NCBI GenBank assembly: GCA_902470065.1
Contig: CABRFA010000008.1
Span: 1-45,893, forward strand
Length of the DNA stretch: 45,893 bases
Direction: 5' to 3'
From: an uncultured Collinsella sp.
GTDB lineage: Bacteria > Actinomycetota > Coriobacteriia > Coriobacteriales > Coriobacteriaceae
Below are positions 1-6,870 of the stretch, piece after piece. Position 1 is the stretch's first letter. The number at the start of each line of letters is the position of its first letter. A model generated the notes under the pieces. That model saw only the letters and a list, made by a program, of their open reading frames with translations, made no database searches and was not told the DNA's origin. Both the position numbers and the translations under genes were made by a program.

Positions 1-1
1 C

Positions 2-67
2 TTGCGTTTGGCGGTCAGCCGTCGGCGCGCTTACACCAACATTTCCGACGCGATCGCATTTTTGTAG
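2..67 (+). CDS. 3' end of an unidentified gene entering from the left
   Basis: Frame 2 is open from the window edge to a TAG at 65-67 and reads LRLAVSRRRAYTNISDAIAFL. Most third codon positions are G or C, unlike the other two frames, which supports a real C-terminal tail. The family cannot be recognised from 21 residues. The sequence becomes AT-rich directly after the stop. Confidence 0.4.
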   Translation: MRLAVSRRRAYTNISDAIAFL

Positions 68-387
68 CAAGTTCTCAATTCTCTTGACATTTACTCAGAT
101 TTGCCTTCGTTTATTCGCTATCTATTTTTGGTTTCTACTGGTAATTTAGTTGACTATCATTTTTTAATGGCATTAGATTTATTTGCACAACATTTTGCTC
201 AAGAGCAAACATCCCGCTCACGGTCGAAAATCGACCGTGAGCGGTAGGTCATTAGCCAGCAGGAATACCTTACCAAACTGATGAGAATATCTTTAACCCA
301 TCGGTGGTTAGAAGCGTGATGTTCAGACAATCATATTTGATTTTGTGCGCAGATTTTAGGCATCAATTCGCCCAAATCGCCTGAGGC
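68..387. other. Gene-free stretch with an AT-rich segment
   Basis: About 68-213 is clearly richer in A and T than the rest of the window and contains runs such as TTTTTTAATGG. No open frame with coding character was found on either strand. It contains a short TTGCTC/GAGCAA dyad near 195-208, then the perfect hairpin listed at 214-244. The remainder up to the first A-type repeat shows nothing recognisable. Confidence 0.5.
214..244. repeat. Perfect 14-bp hairpin
   Basis: CCGCTCACGGTCGA (214-227) and its exact complement (231-244) are separated by AAA. Neither side is followed by a T-run, so it is not a typical intrinsic terminator. It closes the AT-rich segment. Its role is unknown. Confidence 0.75.
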
Positions 388-418
388 CGCCACAAAGGCA
401 CCTGTCCCCTTTGTGGTG
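388..418 (-). repeat. A-type hairpin repeat, copy 1
   Basis: CCACAAAGG (390-398) pairs with CCTTTGTGG (408-416) around the loop CACCTGTCC. It lies just downstream of the HAD gene that ends at 433 and is the most divergent of four A copies (others at 1349, 2938 and 16765). On the minus strand it can act as a weak terminator, but the T-run is poor here. Confidence 0.7.
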
Positions 419-432
419 ATTCCGCCCTAGCG

Positions 433-1254
433 CTACAGCAGATGTTCCTCGATAAAGATCGCGATGCCGTCTTCGTCGTTGCTCACGGTTACAAAGTCGG
501 CGGCAGCACGGGTGGCATCGCTTCCGTTTGCCATGGCCACACCCACGCCGGCGTCAGCCACCATGCAGGTGTCGTTATCGGCATCGCCAAACACGCAGAT
601 GTTCTGGAGCTCCATGTCGTTGAGCTCCGCCACGCGCACAAGACCGCGCGTCTTGGACACACGCGGATCCATGAACTCGTAGAGCCGCTGCGTGGTTTGC
701 AGAGCCGCCGCTTTGACGGTGCCATCGGCAAATGTCGACGCTCGCTCAATCACCTGCGGCATTACCTCGGGCGCCATAGTAAACATCACCTTGATCTGCG
801 GCTCGCGCAAAAACTCGGCAAAGTCGACCACCTTGTAGGGCACGCCGTCGACACGCGACAGGTGCTCGACGCATGCATTGCTCTCGGGCACGTAGAGCAC
901 GCCGTCCCGAGGGCAAACGGGTGTTGCCGGCAGGCCTGCCATGTACTTGCAGATGCGCGCGATGGTCTCGCCCGGCAGCGGATAGCTCAGCTCGTTGATG
1001 CCGTGCGCGCGGTCGATGACCTCGGCGCCACCGCAGCCCACGAGCACGTCCACCAGGTCTTCGATGCCCCAGGGCTCGTACATGGCCTCGGTCGCGTGGG
1101 CGTCGCGCCCGGTGCACAGGCCAAAGAGCACGCCGCGCTCGCGCAGGGCGCGGATCGCCGCCACGGTGCGCGGGGACACCGTGTGCTGGTTCGTGAGCAG
1201 CGTGCCGTCGATATCGCAGAACACGGCTTTGATGTGACTGAAGGTGGTGTCCAT
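433..1254 (-). CDS. HAD-superfamily Cof-type sugar phosphatase
   Basis: This 273-residue protein is a haloacid-dehalogenase-fold hydrolase of the Cof/YbiV type. Motif I is DIDGT at 14-18, with nucleophile D14 and acid-base D16. Motif III is a lysine in SKTRG at about 200-204, and motif IV is GDADND at 223-228. Such proteins are cytosolic and dephosphorylate sugar phosphates or similar small molecules; the substrate cannot be read here. The ATG at 1254 is chosen because AAAGG lies just upstream and the DIDGT motif then falls at the usual distance from the N-terminus. The frame extends further upstream, but that part crosses an A-type hairpin and does not look like protein. Confidence 0.88.
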   Translation of the reverse strand: MDTTFSHIKAVFCDIDGTLLTNQHTVSPRTVAAIRALRERGVLFGLCTGRDAHATEAMYEPWGIEDLVDVLVGCGGAEVIDRAHGINELSYPLPGETIARICKYMAGLPATPVCPRDGVLYVPESNACVEHLSRVDGVPYKVVDFAEFLREPQIKVMFTMAPEVMPQVIERASTFADGTVKAAALQTTQRLYEFMDPRVSKTRGLVRVAELNDMELQNICVFGDADNDTCMVADAGVGVAMANGSDATRAAADFVTVSNDEDGIAIFIEEHLL

Positions 1255-1348
1255 GGGGGCCTTTCTGGGCAGAGCGGCGGTGTGGGGTGTATTCGCAAAC
1301 GGCGTACATGGTATACCAAGGCGCGGGCGCGGCCTATCAAAGCAAAAA

Positions 1349-1381
1349 CCACCACAAAGGTGCCTGGCCCCTTTGTGGTGG
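1349..1381 (-). repeat. A-type hairpin repeat, copy 2
   Basis: CCACCACAAAGG (1349-1360) and its perfect complement (1370-1381) flank the loop TGCCTGGCC. Read on the minus strand the stem is followed by TTTTTGC, as in an intrinsic terminator. It lies between the MFS gene (ending 1477) and the HAD start (1254), so it could end MFS transcripts. Copy 3 at 2938 is identical through stem, loop and the flanking GCAAAAA. Confidence 0.9.
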
Positions 1382-1412
1382 CCGAACCCGAAGGGTGGCC
1401 TGGCCGGAGCGC

Positions 1413-1477
1413 AAACCATCACAGCATTCGACGTTTTTCGGCAAAATCGCGATTTTCGCTGAATGTTGTGATGGTTT
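1413..1477 (-). repeat. B-type 65-bp palindromic repeat, copy 1
   Basis: The element begins AAACCATCACAGCATTCGA and ends with a near-exact complement, TGAATGTTGTGATGGTTT, with a short interior. It is 65 bp, exactly like the copies at 5520 and 6762, but its interior runs in the opposite orientation to theirs. Its last base is shared with the stop codon of the MFS gene. Confidence 0.9.
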
Positions 1478-2763
1478 TACTGCCTTGCGGCACGATCGAA
1501 ATGCCGGCGGCCAAACAGCAGCAACGCCGCGGGAACCGCCGTCACGACCATGCCCGCCCCGACGAGTGTCTGCTGCACACCAAACGTCGCCGCCAGCCAG
1601 GGGGCAATCGCCAGCGGGGCCACACCAGCGAACATGTTGCCAAAGCCCATGACCGAGTTGACGCGGCCGAGTTGCTCGAGCGGCGCCGTCGTTTGCACGA
1701 TGGTGTTGTGGAGCGGATTAACGACGCCCCAGGCCACGCCCAGGGCAATCTGGCCAATGAGGGCCACGCCTATGTACGGCGTCCCCACGTAGAGCAGACT
1801 TCCCAGGCCCACACACATAAGCGCTACGAGCAGGGTTTTGAGGCTGACGAGGCGCGGCGGCAAGCGGAGCGCGACCACGGCGCCCAGTGCCGCGCCGACG
1901 CCGCTGGCCGACGAGAGCCAGCCCATCCATTCGACACCGACGTGCAGGACATCGCGGTAGAAGAACGACTCCAGCGGATCGAAGGCACCGTAGCCAAAGT
2001 TCGAGAGGAAGATGATGCAGAACAGCAAGGCGAGGATACTGTTGGTGAAGACTGTCTTGATGCTTGTCGCGAAGGTGGCGCGGGCGAACGTGCTGGGGTT
2101 GGAGCTTTGGCTGGCAGTACTTGCCGTCGCACCGCTTTCCGCGAGATCGCTTTCGCGCACGGCGACGCGACCCGCTTGCGGCCTAAAGCCCCAACCGGCG
2201 ACGAGCGCCAGTACGGTAAAGATCATCATGAGCACGAACACCGCACGTGACGATGTAGCCGCCGCGACAAAGCCGCCCAGCGTGGGGCCAACGATGATAC
2301 TCACGTTTGAAAACATGGCGATGGCGGAGTTGATGTCTTTGAGCTCGACAGGATCGTCGGTGAGGTAGGCCGGATAGGATGTGGCGATGGGCTGGGCGAA
2401 CCCCAACACAAAGCCCAGGAGCACCGCGCCGAGCAGGACGATACCGGTCGCACTGCCAAAGACGAGGATCGCCGCGCCGGTTGCGAGAGCGCCGACGATG
2501 CTCAGCAAGAAATGGCGGCGCGGACCCCATGCGTCGAGCGCAGCGCCGCCCGCAAAGGATCCCAGGATCACAAATACATTCATAAACAGGACGGCCAGCG
2601 ATGTCGCCACGACCGAGGCATCGTCTGCATAGGTAAGCGTTCCGATGACGCCGATGAAGTAGCTGGTCTGAAAACCGGTGTAGATGAGAAAGCGCATCGC
2701 CACCAGGCGCTTAGCCTGCACGGACAGCGATGATTGAGGCTTTGAGAAAAGAGGGGCAAGCAT
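1477..2763 (-). CDS. MFS transporter, 12-TM efflux type
   Basis: This 428-residue integral membrane protein has about twelve hydrophobic segments in two halves joined by a polar loop near residues 200-235, which is rich in S, T and A. It resembles the MFS_3/EntS-like exporters, which use proton gradients to expel small molecules. The cytoplasmic loop 2-3 segment is DAWGPRRH, a variant of the MFS motif A. The start is the ATG at 2763 because AAGGAG sits 5-10 bases upstream, inside the longer frame. The substrate is unknown. Its TAA stop lies within the end of a B-type repeat. It is probably a monocistronic unit between hairpins. Confidence 0.85.
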   Translation of the reverse strand: MLAPLFSKPQSSLSVQAKRLVAMRFLIYTGFQTSYFIGVIGTLTYADDASVVATSLAVLFMNVFVILGSFAGGAALDAWGPRRHFLLSIVGALATGAAILVFGSATGIVLLGAVLLGFVLGFAQPIATSYPAYLTDDPVELKDINSAIAMFSNVSIIVGPTLGGFVAAATSSRAVFVLMMIFTVLALVAGWGFRPQAGRVAVRESDLAESGATASTASQSSNPSTFARATFATSIKTVFTNSILALLFCIIFLSNFGYGAFDPLESFFYRDVLHVGVEWMGWLSSASGVGAALGAVVALRLPPRLVSLKTLLVALMCVGLGSLLYVGTPYIGVALIGQIALGVAWGVVNPLHNTIVQTTAPLEQLGRVNSVMGFGNMFAGVAPLAIAPWLAATFGVQQTLVGAGMVVTAVPAALLLFGRRHFDRAARQ

Positions 2764-2892
2764 GGAGACTCCTTGTTTCATACGAATGCGGACGGCAGGC
2801 ATTCGCCACCGTCTGTCAAATCAATCTATCCGCACGAAACATTAAGGACGCATCAAGCCCCTTCTCTCCGTTTTTCGCCCGTCATGAACTAC

Positions 2893-2929
2893 TTGGTAGA
2901 TTGTAAGGCATGTCCCACACATCTACCAA
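2893..2929. promoter_or_regulatory. Inverted repeat upstream of the MFS gene
   Basis: TTGGTAGAT (2893-2901) and ATCTACCAA (2921-2929) are perfect 9-bp arms 19 bases apart. They lie 130-165 bases upstream of the MFS start and next to an A-type repeat. It could be an operator or a hairpin; nothing further decides between these. Confidence 0.35.
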
Positions 2930-2937
2930 AGCAAAAA

Positions 2938-2970
2938 CCACCACAAAGGTGCCTGGCCCCTTTGTGGTGG
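2938..2970 (-). repeat. A-type hairpin repeat, copy 3
   Basis: The 12-bp stem CCACCACAAAGG (2938-2949) pairs with 2959-2970 around TGCCTGGCC. It is identical to copy 2 over more than 33 bases including the flanking GCAAAAA. It lies 60 bases downstream of the moaC-mobB stop, directly behind the C-type hairpin. Confidence 0.9.
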
Positions 2971-2989
2971 AAATGACGTTTGCCCAGAT

Positions 2990-3030
2990 AAAACCTGCCA
3001 AAACAAACCTGTCCCTTTTTGGCAGGTTTT
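2990..3030 (-). terminator. C-type hairpin, probable terminator of moaA-moaC/mobB
   Basis: AAAACCTGCCAAAA (2990-3003) pairs perfectly with 3017-3030, with the 13-base loop CAAACCTGTCCCT. On the minus strand the stem ends in TTTTAT. The stop codon of the moaC-mobB gene (3029-3031) is inside the stem. The loop carries the same CCTGTCCC core as the A-type repeats although the stem sequence is different. Confidence 0.7.
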
Positions 3031-4327
3031 AGGCCAGATGGTCCTGAATCAGATCGCAGATGGCTCGGGCGTCGTTGATGTTGATGGCTCGGGTCGCAAA
3101 GCCGGCGTCGAATGCCTGGCGTGCCAGGACCTCGTTACAGGCAAGGGCCAGCGTGCGGCCGTCGACCAGGTCGAGCGAGCTCTTGCCGCGCAGACGGTCG
3201 ACACCGGAGCGCGCGACGACGATGTTGTCGAAGCCCTCGGTCTTGTAGCCCTCGATGATCACCACGTCGACATCGTTGTAACGCGACAGCAGCTCGCGCG
3301 CGGGCATCTCGTCCTCCTCGCGCGTGTCGGCGTACTCCGCCCAGCGCGTGGCGCAGATGAGGCCCACGTGTTTGGATCCGGCCTGATGATGGCGCCACGT
3401 ATCCTTAGCGGGCACATCGATATCAAAGCCGTGATGCCCATGATGCTTGAGCGAACCCACGCGCAGGCCGCGGCGGGTGAGCTCGGCAATGACCTTCTCG
3501 ACGAGTGTGGTCTTGCCCGAGTTTTGGTAACCGATAAACGCAATCGCGGGGACGGCCGGAGCTGCGGGCGTGACGGCAGCGGACGCGCTCGCGAGGGCGG
3601 CACCGTCAGCAGCCACGGCCTCAACAGCAGCGGCCTGACGCTCTGCACGATCCCACACGCCCGAGCGGCCGCCCTCCTTGTGCAGCAGGCGTACGTCGAC
3701 GATCTCCATGCCGCGATCGACCGCCTTGCACATGTCGTAGATGGTCAGACACGCGGCACTCGCGCCGGTCAGAGCCTCCATCTCGATACCCGTCTTGCCC
3801 GTCACGCCGGCCGTAACCAGTACGTGAAAGCCAACCTGCCCGTCCGCGCGCGCCGGTGCCCAGCCCTCGGGCACATCCTCGGCAGGCGTTCCCGCCGAAG
3901 CGATGGGCTCGATATCGCACTTACTCTTGGTAATGAGCAACGGATGGCACATGGGGATGATGTCACTCGTGCGCTTGATGGCCATGATGCCCGCCACGCG
4001 TGCGCAGGCAAGCACGTCGCCCTTCTTGGCGCGGTCCTGCAGCACCATAGCCTGCGTCTCGGAGTGCATGAGGATAGTGCCCTCGGCGATAGCGATGCGA
4101 TGGGTCTCGGCCTTGTCGGACACGTCAACCATGCGCACCTCGCCCTTGGCGTCCACGTGCGTCAGCTCGTCGCGACGGGCGTCGCGGGCGGGCTCGGTGG
4201 CAGTGCTGGCAGTCGGCTGTGCGGACGCGTCGGCGTTGCCAGCATTCGCCGCAGCCGTGACTTTGTGGGCAGACATCGCGGCCCTGCGAGCGGCCTTGGT
4301 GGCATCGGCGTACCTGCTCTTGGCCAT
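3029..4327 (-). CDS. moaC: MoaC-MobB fusion: cyclic pyranopterin monophosphate synthase plus guanine-dinucleotide adapter
   Basis: This is a 432-residue bifunctional protein for molybdenum cofactor synthesis. An Ala-rich N-terminal extension (1-54) precedes a MoaC domain (about 55-222), which contains KKGDV (K102, equivalent to the E. coli catalytic K51), MCHPL at 126-130 and DMCKAVD with D198, equivalent to D128. After an Ala/Val linker comes a MobB domain (261-432) with the P-loop GYQNSGKT at 266-273. MoaC converts the MoaA product to cPMP; MobB binds GTP and assists dinucleotide attachment. The ATG at 4327 has GGAGG eight bases upstream, inside the end of moaA, so translation is likely coupled. 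Fusion of these two non-consecutive steps is unusual. Confidence 0.93.
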   Translation of the reverse strand: MAKSRYADATKAARRAAMSAHKVTAAANAGNADASAQPTASTATEPARDARRDELTHVDAKGEVRMVDVSDKAETHRIAIAEGTILMHSETQAMVLQDRAKKGDVLACARVAGIMAIKRTSDIIPMCHPLLITKSKCDIEPIASAGTPAEDVPEGWAPARADGQVGFHVLVTAGVTGKTGIEMEALTGASAACLTIYDMCKAVDRGMEIVDVRLLHKEGGRSGVWDRAERQAAAVEAVAADGAALASASAAVTPAAPAVPAIAFIGYQNSGKTTLVEKVIAELTRRGLRVGSLKHHGHHGFDIDVPAKDTWRHHQAGSKHVGLICATRWAEYADTREEDEMPARELLSRYNDVDVVIIEGYKTEGFDNIVVARSGVDRLRGKSSLDLVDGRTLALACNEVLARQAFDAGFATRAININDARAICDLIQDHLA

Positions 4328-4331
4328 ATGA

Positions 4332-5387
4332 TCATCCTCCGATTTGGGACATAAATCGTTGCGTGCCCTCAATTATCGCGTGTTCCTGCGGTTTGTGGGC
4401 CACGGCATCGCGCCAAATCGAAAGTACCTGCATATCATCACCACGGCGCAGGGCGTCGCGCACCGAATACTCGGCATCGCTGAACAGGCACGGACGCACG
4501 TTGCCATCGGCCGTCAGGCGCAGACGGTTGCAATTCACACAAAAATGATTGGACATGGCGCTAATAAAGCCAACCGTTCCCGCCGCGCCCGGAAAGTGCC
4601 AATAGCGCGCAGGACCCGCGCCGGCAGGAGCGTCGTTGATGTCAAGCGGCTCGAGCTCGCCCAGTCCCGCCGCGGTGGCCCCGGCATTGATGCGCGCCCG
4701 CAGCTCGTCGCTCGGCACGGTATCGCTCGCGTCCCACAGCTCGGGATTGAGCGTGGGCGCATGCGGGTCCACGGCGCAATGCGAGCTCGTGCGGTCGTCG
4801 CCAATGGGCATGTATTCGATAAAGCGCAGATGGACGGGGCGGTCGACGGTCAGCCGTGCGAGGGTCTCTACATCTTGGTTGAGCCGGCGCACCACGACAC
4901 AGTTGACCTTAACGGGCTCAAAGCCCCAAGCCAGCGCCGCGTCGATGCCAGCCATGGTCTGCTCGAGTCGACCTAGACGCGTGATCTTTCCAAAGAGCGT
5001 AGGGTCGAGCGTGTCGAGCGAGATATTGACGCGGTTAAGCCCGGCATCTTTGAGCTGCGGCGCCAACTTGGGAAGCAGGGCGCCGTTGGTGGTGAGCGAG
5101 ATGTCCTCGATCTGCGGAATCGCGCGGATGTCGCGAATGAGCGGAATGATGCGACGGCTGACCAGCGGCTCGCCGCCCGTCAGACGCACGCGGCGAATAC
5201 CCTCCCCCGCCACCAAGCGCACAAAGCGGGCGATTTCCTCGGCGCTGAGCAGCTCGTCGTGCGCGCGGGGCGCCACGCCATCGGCCGGCATGCAATAGAT
5301 GCAGCGGAAATTGCACTTGTCGGTAACGGCAATGCGCAGGTAGTTGATGTCGCGGCCAAAACCGTCATGTTGCACGTGCCCGTCCAC
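4332..5387 (-). CDS. moaA: GTP 3',8-cyclase MoaA
   Basis: This 351-residue radical SAM enzyme makes the first molybdopterin intermediate from GTP. The SAM [4Fe-4S] motif is CNFRCIYC (C25, C29, C32). The second cluster cysteines are C283, C286 and C300, and the family's C-terminal double glycine is present. The start is a GTG at 5387 with AGGGGAGGG just upstream; a second in-frame GTG four codons later is possible. The stop is four bases from the moaC-mobB start, so the two form an operon. No other mo genes are in the window. Confidence 0.94.
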   Translation of the reverse strand: MDGHVQHDGFGRDINYLRIAVTDKCNFRCIYCMPADGVAPRAHDELLSAEEIARFVRLVAGEGIRRVRLTGGEPLVSRRIIPLIRDIRAIPQIEDISLTTNGALLPKLAPQLKDAGLNRVNISLDTLDPTLFGKITRLGRLEQTMAGIDAALAWGFEPVKVNCVVVRRLNQDVETLARLTVDRPVHLRFIEYMPIGDDRTSSHCAVDPHAPTLNPELWDASDTVPSDELRARINAGATAAGLGELEPLDINDAPAGAGPARYWHFPGAAGTVGFISAMSNHFCVNCNRLRLTADGNVRPCLFSDAEYSVRDALRRGDDMQVLSIWRDAVAHKPQEHAIIEGTQRFMSQIGG

Positions 5388-5519
5388 GCGGCCCTCCCCT
5401 CGCGCTGGTCTTTATTCTTCAGGGAATATAGTACCGCACGGGAAGAATGGGTCGACATGCGTACGACACGAAAGGCCTTTGCGAGCAAGACCGGCTTCCC
5501 AAGCCCATCCTCAACACAC

Positions 5520-5584
5520 AAACCATCACAACATTCGATGCTTTTCCCGATTTTGGCGAAAAACGTCGAATGTTGTGATGGTTT
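5520..5584 (+). repeat. B-type 65-bp palindromic repeat, copy 2
   Basis: AAACCATCACAACATTCGA and its 19-base complement bracket the interior TGCTTTTCCCGATTTTGG followed by CGAAAAACG. It lies in the spacer upstream of moaA and downstream of the gene ending at 5623. Copy 3 at 6762 is nearly identical and in the same orientation. Confidence 0.92.
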
Positions 5585-5622
5585 GCCTGCCCATGGCGCC
5601 CCGTAGAAAGGCCGGAACGCCC

Positions 5623-6660
5623 CTAAAGGCCGCCGTCCCAGTGCCGAATCACGAATTCTCGCAGATCGTTCTGCCGTTTCTGGAACGCTTCGCTTCGGTC
5701 GCACTTAAGGCCCATCGCAAGTGCGATGGCGTTCATCGCCCGGTGCAATTGCAGCTGATGGGCAAACTGAGTCCCGGTGAGGACGATCATTCTAAAGCCC
5801 AGCGCGCTCAGCACGGTCATACGCTCCGCATCCGACGCGCTGCGCTGTTTATCAAGATGGTCCGAGCCGTTGTATTCAATCCCCGTATCGCTCGCAGGCG
5901 CATATACGTCAATCTCGAAATACCCGGACTTAGCGAGATATTTGAACTCGCTGGGAACATCGACCCGATGGTTGAGCTCGACCTTGGCGTATCCAAGCCC
6001 TCCTTGAGAACGTTTTGCTACGACCATGATTGCGGTGGCCGTCTCCATGGGCGACCGTGCGCCATCGTGCACGCGCTTGAGCACGGCGGCCGCGCGTATA
6101 GCCCCCTGACGAGATCGGTTCTCATTGCAATAGGCAATCAAGTCGGCAACGGTATACCTCTGCCCCATCTCGATATAATCGCCTGTCGACAGATGATTCA
6201 AATGGTATCGAGCGCAGATTTCGTAGCCATATTCCAGCTGCTCGGGCTCGCTCATCCACGAACCCGCTTGGACAAAGCACATAGCCTCATCAACCACTAG
6301 AAGGCCCTCTGCCACCTCGATAAGATGGCCTGGAGGTACCGGCGCCCCAAACACGTGGCACCTAAATCCAGCCGGCGTCGAGCGCTCAAAATCAAAGTTG
6401 ACGAGCGTGTCGATATGATCGAGTTCTTCTCGTGGAATACCGAGCGAAACCAGATAGTCGGTAACGATCCCAACTGCCGTCGAAGCCCTCAGCCCCTTGG
6501 TATCGAGCCCCAATTTGGGCAGGTCCGCAGTCGGCTCCGCCTCGTTAGCAAGCGAGTCCTCATCGTATAGGCTGCTTGCTCGCGAGAGCGGCTCGGACCG
6601 ACGTGCCACGTTGTGGTACAGCCAGGCAGTCTTATGGGACAGGACGATCGGCAGGTCCAT
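5623..6660 (-). CDS. Protein with a PD-(D/E)XK (DUF559-like) nuclease domain
   Basis: This 345-residue protein has no confident name. The C-terminal third (about 200-320) has the layout of DUF559/Vsr-like nucleases: SPMET with E206, EID with D251, IEYNG with E262, then a helix and MIVLT. The N-terminal part (MDLPIVLSHKTAWLYHN) resembles that of many actinobacterial proteins annotated as AbiEi-like or DUF559; that is recollection and inference. No partner gene is adjacent, since it is flanked by two B-type repeats. The start at 6660 has GGAGG four bases upstream. It could act in defence, in repair or as a domesticated nuclease; there is no evidence to choose. Confidence 0.7.
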   Translation of the reverse strand: MDLPIVLSHKTAWLYHNVARRSEPLSRASSLYDEDSLANEAEPTADLPKLGLDTKGLRASTAVGIVTDYLVSLGIPREELDHIDTLVNFDFERSTPAGFRCHVFGAPVPPGHLIEVAEGLLVVDEAMCFVQAGSWMSEPEQLEYGYEICARYHLNHLSTGDYIEMGQRYTVADLIAYCNENRSRQGAIRAAAVLKRVHDGARSPMETATAIMVVAKRSQGGLGYAKVELNHRVDVPSEFKYLAKSGYFEIDVYAPASDTGIEYNGSDHLDKQRSASDAERMTVLSALGFRMIVLTGTQFAHQLQLHRAMNAIALAMGLKCDRSEAFQKRQNDLREFVIRHWDGGL

Positions 6661-6761
6661 GAGCCCTCCAATGGAGTCAGATAACCGACCTTATTCCCCT
6701 GCCCACGGGTCCGCACACCTTCGTGCACAAGAAAGCGATTCCACCCGGTCGAGTGGCAGAA

Positions 6762-6826
6762 AAACCATCACAACATTCGATGCTTTTCCCGATTTTGGCA
6801 AAAACCGTCGAATGTTGTGATGGTTT
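6762..6826 (+). repeat. B-type 65-bp palindromic repeat, copy 3
   Basis: This copy has the same 19-base arms as the one at 5520 and differs from it only near the right side of the interior. It sits between the nuclease-like gene and the ABC exporter gene that ends at 6871. A small GAGCACG/CGTGCTC hairpin follows at 6835-6863. Confidence 0.92.
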
Positions 6827-6870
6827 GAGGCGAGGAGCACGGAGGGATCAAAGCATCGTGCTCGAACGGG

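Noticed and set aside
442..2250. 602-codon open frame on the plus strand, antisense to the HAD and MFS genes
   Set aside because: It is a shadow of high-GC coding on the other strand. The protein is rich in H, R and A, has no domain, runs through two hairpin repeats, and lacks a convincing ribosome site.
1349..2970. A-type repeats as a possible CRISPR array
   Set aside because: Copies are palindromic, separated by whole genes and irregular in spacing, with no spacers or cas genes.
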